A DNA stretch of 64,000 bases, taken from JAUSEW01 sp964414015 (GTDB lineage: Bacteria > Patescibacteriota > Microgenomatia > Levybacterales > UBA12049). The DNA is taken from contig CAYPUE010000001.1 of assembly GCA_964414015.1 (NCBI GenBank), positions 16,619 through 80,618 on the forward strand, in the 5' to 3' direction. Each line of letters opens with the position of its first letter. The first letter of the stretch is position 1. Shown here piece by piece: positions 36,238-44,849 of the stretch. Both the position numbers and the translations under genes were made by a program. The notes under the pieces were generated by a model, which was not told where the DNA came from, searched no databases, and was given only the letters and a program-made list of their open reading frames with translations.

Positions 36238-37184
36238 CAAAATTCTTTCATTATCTCTCTATCTTTTTTTATAAATAATTTCTGGTTTTTAAAACCGGAG
36301 ATTATAATTTTTGGCAATAACATCAAAGCCTTAGAGAACCCAACAAAAAAAGCCAAATCCACATTGATTAACGATTTTAAAAAATGGTATGGAAGCCATA
36401 CGATATGCGAAATCTTCAAATCAAGATCGGTTATATTTTTCCAGACGAAAATAAATTGATTTCTATACGCAATAGTCTTTATATAAAAACTGGAATAACG
36501 CATTTTTATTGCACCTTTTTCATGCTCATGGATAACAATGCTTTTTGGTTCGAATATCAGCTTGTATCCAGATTTTAACGCGTTATAAGACAAATCAATA
36601 TCTTCCCAGTAAAAAGGACTATATAGTTCATTAAATCCTCCGAGTTTCTCCCAAACACTTTTTCTAAATGCGCCGCTTCCTCCGTTAACCCAAAGAGTGT
36701 TTTCCTTATCAACCTCTCCTCGGGCATGAGCAAGAAAACCTCTTTTCCAAGAGCCTATTCCTCTCCCCCGCAAAATCGTTTTCCCCTCTTCTTTGCTTTC
36801 ATCCATACATCCTACTGCGAAAATATTTGGATCCGAAAAACGCCTCAACAGGGGACCCAAGAAATCTTTCTGGGGAATAACATCCGAATTTAATAAAATT
36901 ACAATATCTCCTTTTGCGTTTTTCACTCCTCTATCGATACTTGAAGAGAAACCAAGATTTTTGTCGTTTTCAATAATTTTAAATATTATATCCGGATACG
37001 CTGATTCCATTTTGGGCTTAAGCTCTTGAAGAACATTGATGGAATTATCAAGAGAACAATCATCCGTAACAATAATTTCTTTTTCGCCATTCGCATAAAC
37101 ATTTATCGCTTCAAAAACCTTTGGTAGATTTTTTTTAAGAAGTTCTTCTCCGTTGTAATTTGGGATAATTACACTTATGGTCAT
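36237..37184 (-). CDS. GT2 glycosyltransferase, rhamnosyltransferase-like
   Basis: 315 residues. 'SVIIPNYNGEELL', NSD 99-101 in 'LLNSDVIPQ', 'WVNGGSGAFRKSVWEKLGGF' and 'FYWEDIDLSYNALKSGY' form the classic GT2 set with the ED catalytic pair. Hydrophobic C-terminus ('FFVGFSKALMLLPKIII'). Cytoplasmic inverting transferase extending a lipid-linked glycan. The 4-nt overlap with the upstream YfhO-like gene implies coupling. Confidence 0.87.
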   Translation of the reverse strand: MTISVIIPNYNGEELLKKNLPKVFEAINVYANGEKEIIVTDDCSLDNSINVLQELKPKMESAYPDIIFKIIENDKNLGFSSSIDRGVKNAKGDIVILLNSDVIPQKDFLGPLLRRFSDPNIFAVGCMDESKEEGKTILRGRGIGSWKRGFLAHARGEVDKENTLWVNGGSGAFRKSVWEKLGGFNELYSPFYWEDIDLSYNALKSGYKLIFEPKSIVIHEHEKGAIKMRYSSFYIKTIAYRNQFIFVWKNITDLDLKISHIVWLPYHFLKSLINVDLAFFVGFSKALMLLPKIIISGFKNQKLFIKKDREIMKEF

Positions 37185-39460
37185 AATAATGTATCGTAAA
37201 ACAAAATTGTATGTTTGCCTTTTGGCACAATTACACCACGTAGGGTAAAATTCGTTAAGTAAATTTTTTGTTCAGTATTTATTGCGTTTCCATTAACGCC
37301 AATCTTTACGTGCCATGTTGGGTAAAAATTATCAGCCAGAACCAGAAATCCTTCCTTTTGATTATCTGTATCTATGATAATTTTGTTTGGAGAATAATAA
37401 GTAATTTCTGCCTTGCCAATTCCCCAATCGCTCCTCCCTTTTGCATACGGAAAGCTTGAGTCTTCAACTATCGCCATATTTATCGGATCAAAATTATCGT
37501 CAAACATAAATTTTATTGTTGTACTTTTGCTTGCAGAAAATATAGTTTTCCCTACAAAAAATACTCTTGGTAGAACATCTTTATTTTCATACACCCTTGT
37601 TTCTCCTTCTTGGAATACTTTCTTAAGCTTTGGAGAATCCAGATCTAAAAGGCTTAAAATATACTTAACGCCCAATAAATCTATTATTTTTGAGTCATAG
37701 TTATGAGGAGTAATAATCCTATTGAATCCAAACGGAGGATTGATATCTGCTTTTTTTCTTTCGGATGCCGCAATTAGCTCGCCATACCTTAAAAGATATA
37801 AAGGATCATAGCCGTCTACGCTTTGGAGTCTATAAATAGCAGAAAAATTAGGAGGAAGAATGCGCGAGTCAGTTGTCATTATTCTAAATTCCCCTTTTTG
37901 TTTTTTAAGAAAATTTATAGATGATGTATCCGGAAACAGATAAGACTTTTGAGTGAATGGATTAAATTTCCAGGAAAATCTAAATAAATCAAAAACCACT
38001 AATGCCACTATAATAATACGTATTATTATAGTACTTCTAGATTTAGTCGATAATTTTATTAAAATAAAAATTAAAGCAGCTGAAGCAATAAAAAGCAATG
38101 TAGGCAAATAAAGATTTTGTTTCGCAACTAAAAGATTTGCTAAATCTATATCTTTAAACGTTTTGTTACTAATAAAAATAAATAGCCATATTAGAATAAT
38201 TGCTCCTCCGACAAAAATTATCGAAGAGAATATTTTTTTATTTCTATTTCTGGATAGATAATCAAAACCTAATGCTGATAAAATGGCTAAAGAAAAATCT
38301 GTTATGAATAAAAGCCGAGTCGGTTGAGAAGTGCTAATGAGAGGTATATTCAGCATAAAAGGAATTTTAGCGAATATCGTTGGTAAGGCAAAAATCAGCG
38401 AAAGAAAAAACATTGTTCCGAAGAAAAGCGTTTTTTTATCATGACGAAAAAATATAGCGTATATCGCCATTATTAACGGCAATATTCCCGCATAGGCAAC
38501 AAATTCTCCATAATTCCATATACCCCAATAGTTAAGCGTAGATGGGTTACCGAAAAAATCAGGCGCTATAAATTGTATAAGGTTTTGCCAAGGAACAAAC
38601 CACCCGGGATCGTTAAAACTAACTTGGTCAATATTTCTGGCAGATAAAAGAATAAATTGAATTGTTGGAAACCACTGGATAGCAGTAAGAATCATGGATA
38701 ATGAATTAAGAAGAATGAATAATAAAAAGGTATTTTTCTTCCTTCCAAACTGGAACCAACGGGCAAAAAAATATATTACCGAAACTATAAAAACATAGAA
38801 AAAGACCTGTAAATGTCCTGCAAAAAAAGATGAAGCTAAGGAGAAAATAAATAGTGCGTTCCAAATTAAAAATTTCTTTCCTTTAGAAAGAACTATTTTA
38901 TCTATAGATAATAGTATTAAAGGTAACCATAGTCCTACATGTATTACCGTTCCCCATTCAAACCAAGATGTAAAAAATCCTGAAAATGCAAAGACTATTG
39001 AGCCAATGACGCTGGCCCACATGTCAATTTTCAAGTTTCTAAGATACATGTAGAGAAATATACCTGCCAATAAGGGCTGGAAAAAAATTAAGAGACTCCA
39101 AGCTATACTAAAAGGTAAAATAAGAAATAGAATATTCAATGGATAAAATGCAGCAGATTGCATATTCGCCAAAAGAGGTGTTCCGGAAAAGCTGTATGGA
39201 TTCCAAAGGGGAAGTTCTATTTTCTTCTCGGACCAAATTGTCAATTCTCTCCATGGATATTGCTGCCGAACAGGATCTGTAATTAAAAAGTTTTTAAATG
39301 GAATGCCATTCGAATAATCCTTCGCATATAAGTCTCGAAAGGGATGGTAAAGACCAATTATCGTATCCGAAGGAATAGGAAGAAAACCTTTTAAAAAAAA
39401 CTGCCAAAAAAATATAATAACTATTATTAGAATAAAGCCAATAGGCATCAACTTTCTCAT
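37181..39460 (-). CDS. YfhO-like polytopic membrane glycosyltransferase
   Basis: 759 residues. 'PWRELTIWSEKKIELPLWNPYSFSG' (key residues PLWNPYSFSGTPLLAN) and 'FQPLLAGIFLYMYLR' are YfhO-family patches. About 12-13 helices, then a large C-terminal extracytoplasmic domain ending in 'NFYPTWHVKIGVNG'. YfhO of Gram-positives glycosylates lipoteichoic acid from a polyprenyl-phosphate sugar, so an outer-face transferase is inferred. One of three YfhO-like paralogs. Confidence 0.85.
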   Translation of the reverse strand: MRKLMPIGFILIIVIIFFWQFFLKGFLPIPSDTIIGLYHPFRDLYAKDYSNGIPFKNFLITDPVRQQYPWRELTIWSEKKIELPLWNPYSFSGTPLLANMQSAAFYPLNILFLILPFSIAWSLLIFFQPLLAGIFLYMYLRNLKIDMWASVIGSIVFAFSGFFTSWFEWGTVIHVGLWLPLILLSIDKIVLSKGKKFLIWNALFIFSLASSFFAGHLQVFFYVFIVSVIYFFARWFQFGRKKNTFLLFILLNSLSMILTAIQWFPTIQFILLSARNIDQVSFNDPGWFVPWQNLIQFIAPDFFGNPSTLNYWGIWNYGEFVAYAGILPLIMAIYAIFFRHDKKTLFFGTMFFLSLIFALPTIFAKIPFMLNIPLISTSQPTRLLFITDFSLAILSALGFDYLSRNRNKKIFSSIIFVGGAIILIWLFIFISNKTFKDIDLANLLVAKQNLYLPTLLFIASAALIFILIKLSTKSRSTIIIRIIIVALVVFDLFRFSWKFNPFTQKSYLFPDTSSINFLKKQKGEFRIMTTDSRILPPNFSAIYRLQSVDGYDPLYLLRYGELIAASERKKADINPPFGFNRIITPHNYDSKIIDLLGVKYILSLLDLDSPKLKKVFQEGETRVYENKDVLPRVFFVGKTIFSASKSTTIKFMFDDNFDPINMAIVEDSSFPYAKGRSDWGIGKAEITYYSPNKIIIDTDNQKEGFLVLADNFYPTWHVKIGVNGNAINTEQKIYLTNFTLRGVIVPKGKHTILFYDTLL

Positions 39461-40530
39461 CTTTTTATAATCATTTCTAATTCCTCCTTAAATCTATTTC
39501 CGCTAAATTTACCAGCTCTTTTAACTGATTCTCTCGACATTGCTTCCCACAATTTTGAGTCTTTGGATAAAAGTTCTGTTTTCGTAAGCAATTCATCGCT
39601 TGTCTCCCACAAAAAACCATTTTTCCCGTTCTCAACTATTTCCGTTTGTCCTCCGGCATTTACTACAACCGGCACTGCTCCTGCACCCATGGCTTCAACC
39701 GTTGATATGCCAAAATGCTCTGCTTGTTCAGGGTGCTTCTCTAAATCTTCTCCAAAACCCGTAGCATGCCAATATATCTTAGCTTTTGCATAATTTTCCC
39801 ACAAAATCGAATTTGGAGGATTATCTATAATAGAAATGGGATAGCTTTTGATCTCTTCTTTTAAAAGACTTAATCTTCCTGCATCATTTTTACTTACTCC
39901 AATTATTAATCTAAATTCCCATCCTTTTAAACCCCGGTTAATTAATTTTTTAAACATTTCTATCATAAAATCCTGCTTCTTGAAGTTAGATCCTTCCTTA
40001 TCTACGCCAAATCTCCCAACATGCAAAATGATATTTTCCTTAACAGCCTTTTTATCTTTAATAAAAATTGGCGGATACAATACGTTACTTTTAACATTAA
40101 ACTTTTTATCGATATATTTTTTTGTGAAAAAAGAGTTGCAGATAATTTTGTTAACCCTTAAAAGTTTTATTTTCGTCAATAAAGAATTTCCGTTAACCCA
40201 TTCCACGGGAAATTGGAAATGAAGATATAATTTAGACAGCACAAAGGGGATGCCGCCGTCGCTTAAATATATTATAAGGTCGTATTCCCTTGAAGAATTC
40301 AATCTCTCCAAAAAAGTAACATCTTTTGAGAATATATTTTTGGAAAAAAATACCGAAGAAAGGTTTATATCTAACTTTTCCAAAGATTTCTTTCTTATTT
40401 CTTTTTCTTCAGAAAGATTCCAAAAAACAAAAACCTCATGACGAGAAGACAACTCTTTGGCTATCGTCAATATGTATTTCTCGCCTCCGCTTAACGAATC
40501 CAGGTACGGATCGAAAATCCCAATCTTCAT
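39457..40530 (-). CDS. GT4-family glycosyltransferase (ALG11-like layout)
   Basis: 357 residues. 'DSLSGGEKYILTIAKEL' is the Gly-rich N-terminal loop. The donor domain begins at 'ILHVGRFGVDKEGSN', with E-x7-E in 'EHFGISTVE' preceded by 'FGEDLEKHPEQ', a pattern seen in ALG11/mannosyltransferase-like GT4. First gene of an eight-gene operon. TAGAAT lies 6 nt before the ATG, with a shared TTGCAA -35 box. Confidence 0.86.
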   Translation of the reverse strand: MKIGIFDPYLDSLSGGEKYILTIAKELSSRHEVFVFWNLSEEKEIRKKSLEKLDINLSSVFFSKNIFSKDVTFLERLNSSREYDLIIYLSDGGIPFVLSKLYLHFQFPVEWVNGNSLLTKIKLLRVNKIICNSFFTKKYIDKKFNVKSNVLYPPIFIKDKKAVKENIILHVGRFGVDKEGSNFKKQDFMIEMFKKLINRGLKGWEFRLIIGVSKNDAGRLSLLKEEIKSYPISIIDNPPNSILWENYAKAKIYWHATGFGEDLEKHPEQAEHFGISTVEAMGAGAVPVVVNAGGQTEIVENGKNGFLWETSDELLTKTELLSKDSKLWEAMSRESVKRAGKFSGNRFKEELEMIIKR

Positions 40531-40536
40531 GTATCC

Positions 40537-40564
40537 ATTCTATCAATTTCCATCCCCCTTGCAA
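40537..40564 (-). promoter_or_regulatory. Leaderless promoter TTGCAA-16-TAGAAT-6-ATG (minus)
   Basis: TAGAAT (40542-40537) ends 6 nt before the ATG at 40530. The palindromic hexamer TTGCAA (40559-40564) lies 16 nt upstream and also serves the divergent plus-strand promoter. Confidence 0.6.
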
Positions 40565-40587
40565 ATGCCATATTGCTATGTTATTAT
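40559..40587 (+). promoter_or_regulatory. Leaderless promoter TTGCAA-17-TATTAT-6-ATG (plus)
   Basis: TTGCAA (40559-40564), a 17-nt spacer, TATTAT (40582-40587), then 6 nt to the ATG at 40594. The -35 hexamer is shared with the opposite promoter. Confidence 0.6.
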
Positions 40588-40593
40588 CATTTT

Positions 40594-40833
40594 ATGGATT
40601 ATTTAACAAATTTTCCGGCCGTTCCTCCCATAGCATCTTTTATCCTCGTTTTATGGGGTATCGCATGGAAAGGACTAGCCTTGTGGAAAGCAGCAAAACA
40701 AGATCAAAGAAATTGGTTTATAGCGATTCTTGTTCTTAATACTCTTGGGATTTTGGAAATTGTATACCTATTCAAATTCGCAAAAAAGAAAATGGAGCTT
40801 CAAGAGCTTAAATTTTGGCAACCAAAATCTTAA
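40594..40833 (+). CDS. DUF5652-like small membrane protein
   Basis: 79 residues from the ATG of 'MDYLTNF', chosen because a -10-like TATTAT lies 6 nt upstream. Two transmembrane helices (~10-27 and ~41-61) flank 'GLALWKAAKQDQRNWF', and the second helix contains 'LNTLGILEIVYLF', the DUF5652 signature common in candidate-phyla genomes. Function unknown. Its TAA stop and the stop of the convergent YfhO-like gene interlock in a single TTAA, so the two transcripts must overlap. Confidence 0.8.
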   Translation: MDYLTNFPAVPPIASFILVLWGIAWKGLALWKAAKQDQRNWFIAILVLNTLGILEIVYLFKFAKKKMELQELKFWQPKS

Positions 40834-43157
40834 TTTTTCTTCTTCGTTAATATTGCCTGCAGTACGATAATAGTTAAAAGCCCAATTACTGCTCCGTAAA
40901 TTCCCAGCCTAAAACTTAACGGATCATATATGAATTCTACATTGTGTTTTCCTTTTGGCAGAATTATGGCTTTAAAAGCGTAATTGGCTCTGTAAATCGG
41001 AGTATTGACTCCATCAACTAAAGCCTTCCATCCCGGATAAAAAGGATCCGAAAGAAATAATATAGAAGTAGACTTTGATAAAGTCGAGATACTTACTGTA
41101 TTAAATTTATAGTTCAAAATTTTAGCCTCTGATAAATTGTCAAAATTATTAAAAGATAAAGGAGCATTGGGGTTGCTCTCTAAAACTACTTCTTGTTCCG
41201 AATTAAATTTATCATCGTAAATGGTATCAATAATCTCTTGGGGGTCTTTAACTACTTTGTATTTACCGACCAAGAAGGCACGAGGCAAAACCTTTGTGTT
41301 TTCGTAAAATTCGTATTTATCATCACTATAAATTAATTTAAATTGTCCGGTTGGATAAGTCCAAAATGGAAATGTCCAACCCATGTTATCATCTGCTCGT
41401 TTGTGAACAATGTACTTAACGTTTAAAATATTTATCGTCTTCGATGTATAAGTTCCGCTTTTTGCAAATACCACAACCGATCTGCCAAGATCCCTAATCC
41501 TACTATCCTGCACCGAACTTATGAATTCCCCGTATCTTTTTACATACAAAGCATCGTAACCCTCCAAGGAAGGCAGATGATAATAAACAGCATCTTCTGC
41601 GCCAAAATTACCTATAACCCTTTCGTATCCGGCTATTTTGGAAAATGCAATATTGGTTGGGGTATTAAAAAAAACCAGATTTTTGGGATCAAACGGCTGC
41701 CACTTCTTTGCAAACCGCAACATATCAAAAGACACAATAAGTATCAGCAATAAAGCAGCCACATTCACTAATTTTTTCTTTGCAAAAGATAAGACAAAAA
41801 CTAGCGTAGTCCCTATGAAAATTAAAGAAGGCAGGATGAGATTGCTTCTTGCTATAAAAATTTTGTCTTGCGGAATAAATTGTTTAGAAATAATAATTAT
41901 CCATAACGCAACAAATATGCCGGCAAAACTTGCAATCCAAATCAATATTTTTCTGTATTTTTTATCTGCAATATCAAAGAATAATTGGTCGAAACCGAAC
42001 GCCGCAAGTAATGCAAATATAAAAGCGTAAAGCGATACAATTCTACTCGCAGAGCTTGTAGCAAGTACTGGAATACGAAGACCAATTAAAAGATCTAAAA
42101 GAGGACTATTTAAAGCCAATAGAAAAGCTAATACTCCAGATATGAACAAAAAAACTGCTTGAGTCTTTTTCTTACTTGAAATACTATATAAAGCGAGAAA
42201 TAACGGTAAAATACCTATGTATGCATTCCATTCCGCGTAATGCCCATACCAATCGTTTCGAGTAACCGGATTTCCGAAAAAGTCAGGCGCTAGCAACGTT
42301 GGAATATAAGCCCAAGGTATCGCTTCTCCTTTTTGAAAAACAGCGCTTCTAAAAGACTGTGAATGAAATTCTATTGATGGTAATAATTGGGGTAAAGACA
42401 AAAGTATTCCGCACAACGTAAAAATGCCTAAATATAATAGGCCTCCTACATTTCTTGTTGATATAAATTTATAGATAATATATGCGAAAACAAAGAGAAA
42501 AAAGTATAGGCTTATCTGAAAATGCCCGCTAAAAAAAGACAAAGGTATGGTTAACGAAAATAATAAGAGAAATCCAGGCCTGTTTGTTTGATAATATTTT
42601 TCTATGCCAAATATGGCAAGAGGTAAGAATAATATTGCGTATCCTAATGTCGCATAACCCATCCACGTGGTCAAAAATCCGCAAAACATAAAAGAAATTG
42701 CAGAAATAATGCTGGCGAATTTACTCCTATATAATGTTCTGGCTAAAAGATACATAAATATTCCAGCCATTAGAGGCTGCAACAGTACGAAAATACTCCA
42801 TGCGTCAACAAAGGGAAGAATAAAAAATAGCAGATTAAAAGGTGAAAATACGCCAGATTGGTAATTTGCCAAAAGGGGCGTTCCGGAAAAACTATATGGA
42901 TTCCAAAGAGGAATTTGCTTACTTTTCCAAGCTTCTATAGTTAAATGTTTCCACGGATATATTTGAGTGATAACATCCGGCATTGCTCCATTTTTAACCG
43001 GCCCCCAAAATTTTTCGTATGCATCCCATGGGGCAAAATTATTCATTTGATAGGTAGATGCATAAGGAGCTTTACTATTTAGGAAATAAGGCGATGCAAA
43101 AATAAACCATACTCCAAAAATAAATAATATTGGCCAAAATCTACTTAGTATCTTCAT
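40830..43157 (-). CDS. YfhO-like polytopic membrane glycosyltransferase
   Basis: 775 residues. 'IPLWNPYSFSGTPLLAN', 'LQPLMAGIFMYLLAR' and 'FFSGHFQISLYFF', then a C-terminal extracytoplasmic domain with 'PFYPGWKALVDG' and 'LPKGKHNVEFIYDP'. Last gene of the 52583->40830 operon. AGGA lies 7 nt before the ATG, one of the few Shine-Dalgarno-like sites in the window. A REP-like palindrome near 41067-41093 encodes 'STLSKST' where the paralog at 52725 has 'VKVNATN'. Confidence 0.85.
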   Translation of the reverse strand: MKILSRFWPILFIFGVWFIFASPYFLNSKAPYASTYQMNNFAPWDAYEKFWGPVKNGAMPDVITQIYPWKHLTIEAWKSKQIPLWNPYSFSGTPLLANYQSGVFSPFNLLFFILPFVDAWSIFVLLQPLMAGIFMYLLARTLYRSKFASIISAISFMFCGFLTTWMGYATLGYAILFLPLAIFGIEKYYQTNRPGFLLLFSLTIPLSFFSGHFQISLYFFLFVFAYIIYKFISTRNVGGLLYLGIFTLCGILLSLPQLLPSIEFHSQSFRSAVFQKGEAIPWAYIPTLLAPDFFGNPVTRNDWYGHYAEWNAYIGILPLFLALYSISSKKKTQAVFLFISGVLAFLLALNSPLLDLLIGLRIPVLATSSASRIVSLYAFIFALLAAFGFDQLFFDIADKKYRKILIWIASFAGIFVALWIIIISKQFIPQDKIFIARSNLILPSLIFIGTTLVFVLSFAKKKLVNVAALLLILIVSFDMLRFAKKWQPFDPKNLVFFNTPTNIAFSKIAGYERVIGNFGAEDAVYYHLPSLEGYDALYVKRYGEFISSVQDSRIRDLGRSVVVFAKSGTYTSKTINILNVKYIVHKRADDNMGWTFPFWTYPTGQFKLIYSDDKYEFYENTKVLPRAFLVGKYKVVKDPQEIIDTIYDDKFNSEQEVVLESNPNAPLSFNNFDNLSEAKILNYKFNTVSISTLSKSTSILFLSDPFYPGWKALVDGVNTPIYRANYAFKAIILPKGKHNVEFIYDPLSFRLGIYGAVIGLLTIIVLQAILTKKKN
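41067..41093. repeat. REP-like palindrome inside the YfhO-like gene
   Basis: GACTTT (41071-41076), GAT loop, AAAGTC (41080-41085), with outer AGTA (41067-41070) and TACT (41090-41093). It resembles the widespread 'ctcgac' palindromes found between genes, but here lies in frame. Confidence 0.5.
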
Positions 43158-43159
43158 TT

Positions 43160-43933
43160 TTATTTCCTATCTCTTATTTCTTTCTGTTGTAGTTCCCACA
43201 ATCTCGCATAGGTAATAAAGATGCTGAAAGATTGATATATACTCTCTATAATCCCCACAGTTCCTGCCTTCCATCCTCCTTGCTTAACATAGGAATCAAA
43301 AAATGCAGTTGACATCACGCGCGGAAACCTCCACCATGAGATCTTGGGATGGTTAGCGGCTAATCGAAGCTTCGCTTCAACTTCTGACCACTCAATGGTT
43401 TTATTAAGCATCGCCGTAAGATCTCTATGTGAGTAATGCAACAGGGATCCATCCAATATTCCAACTTTGCCCTCAAAAATTGGGCTTTCATGAAGTTTGC
43501 CTTTCCAGCCTTTCAATTTATCTTTTCTAAAAAGCCTTTCTATTTTTTCTATAAAAGGCCACTCATTCTTTCTTGAAGAACCCAAATAAAAATTTTTCCT
43601 TTTAATTTTAAACGCAACTGCATCGTCATATTTGATATTTGATATTTTATATTTGATATTGCGAACAAGCTCGCTTGTGACGCGTTCATCTACATCTACA
43701 TACAACACCCATTCGCTAGTTGATTTTTCTAAACCAAAATTTCTAAGAGCAGAAAAATTATCGGATTCCAATATGTAAACTTTTGCACCCATATTTTTTG
43801 CTATATCCAAAGTTTTGTCCTTAGAACCTGCGTCAATCACGATAATTTCATCACAGAACGCAATCGAATTTAAGCAATCTTTAATTAAATTTTCTCCGTC
43901 TTTAACTATTACAATCGCAGAAATTTTACTCAT
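43160..43933 (-). CDS. GT2 glycosyltransferase, WaaE-like
   Basis: 257 residues. 'SAIVIVKDGENLIKDCLNS', 'DAGSKDKT' and DVDER (80-84) are the GT-A sites, with 'KGKLHESPIFEG' close to the WaaE 'VHE' region. Paralog of the genes at 20739 and 44850. A 7-nt array encodes 'NIKYKISNIKYDD' right after the DVDER helix. It overlaps the upstream GT2 by 4 nt and is followed 2 nt later by the YfhO-like gene. Confidence 0.85.
   Translation of the reverse strand: MSKISAIVIVKDGENLIKDCLNSIAFCDEIIVIDAGSKDKTLDIAKNMGAKVYILESDNFSALRNFGLEKSTSEWVLYVDVDERVTSELVRNIKYKISNIKYDDAVAFKIKRKNFYLGSSRKNEWPFIEKIERLFRKDKLKGWKGKLHESPIFEGKVGILDGSLLHYSHRDLTAMLNKTIEWSEVEAKLRLAANHPKISWWRFPRVMSTAFFDSYVKQGGWKAGTVGIIESIYQSFSIFITYARLWELQQKEIRDRK
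43631..43658. repeat. Heptanucleotide tandem array (4 units, TTTGATA)
   Basis: + strand units TTTGATA, TTTGATA, TTTTATA, TTTGATA inside a WaaE-like GT2 gene, at the position homologous to the arrays at 21191 and 45449. Confidence 0.87.
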
Positions 43934-44847
43934 ACCCTAAAACTTCCTTTCCCGAACTTACCCGTATAAAAGTCCCAAATTCCTCTTTTCTGCCAATATC
44001 TTCCTTTTAAAAACAATGATAATGATTCCTTGATAAGAGCTAGTTTTGATTTAAATGGAGCGTATTTTATTCCAAAGAGCATTCTATTGCGGGTTATATA
44101 ATAATCCTGCAAATTTGACCCAGAGCCACCAGCTGACGCTGCATTTTTATGCCAAATTATTGCTTTTGGTGAATAAATAATTTTGTAGCCTGCTTTCTTG
44201 GCTTTTTGACTAAAATCATTGTCTTCGTAATATAAAAAATATTTTTCATTAAACAGACCTATCTTTTTAAATACTTCGCTTTTAACTAACATGCAGCAAC
44301 CGGTAGCAAATTCCGTTTCTTCTTCTTTGTCGTATTGTCCTTTATCAACCTCATCAACACCTTTATGACGACCGATTATATTTGCCCAATCCATTGTTCC
44401 GCCGGCATACCAAAAAACTTTTCCTTGATCTTCTTTTTTATACCTGTTTTTATGGAATTCATATCCCTTCGCGAAATAAATCTTTGGAACTACAATGCCG
44501 ATATTTTCGTCTTTTTCCGCTGATTTTAAAAATTCTGCGATTAAATTCTTATCAACAATCGTATCGTTATTCATAATAACAATAAAGCCTGCTCCATTTT
44601 CCAACGCATATTTTATCCCCATATTATTACCCTTAGAATAACCCAGATTTTCTTTATTGGCTATGATGGCAGCATTTGGAAATTGTTTTTTAACAGCTGC
44701 TAATGAGCCATCTGTTGAGGCATTATCCACTACTATAATCTCAATCCTTGTATCTTTAGGAAGTAAGATATTTCCTATCGATTCTAGACACTCTAACGTA
44801 TCTTCTTTGCCGTTATAGTTTAATATAACAAATGAAACTTTTTGCAT
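43930..44847 (-). CDS. GT2 glycosyltransferase, rhamnosyltransferase-like
   Basis: 305 residues. 'SFVILNYNGKEDTLECLES', 'VDNASTDGS', NND 93-95 in 'IMNNDTIVDK', 'FATGCCMLVKSEVFKKIGLF' and 'YYEDNDFSQKAKKAGY' form the complete GT2 (WbbL/RgpB-like) motif set. Cytoplasmic inverting transferase. It lies 2 nt after the upstream GT2 and is coupled by 4 nt to the next. Donor unknown. Confidence 0.88.
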   Translation of the reverse strand: MQKVSFVILNYNGKEDTLECLESIGNILLPKDTRIEIIVVDNASTDGSLAAVKKQFPNAAIIANKENLGYSKGNNMGIKYALENGAGFIVIMNNDTIVDKNLIAEFLKSAEKDENIGIVVPKIYFAKGYEFHKNRYKKEDQGKVFWYAGGTMDWANIIGRHKGVDEVDKGQYDKEEETEFATGCCMLVKSEVFKKIGLFNEKYFLYYEDNDFSQKAKKAGYKIIYSPKAIIWHKNAASAGGSGSNLQDYYITRNRMLFGIKYAPFKSKLALIKESLSLFLKGRYWQKRGIWDFYTGKFGKGSFRV

Positions 44848-44849
44848 CT

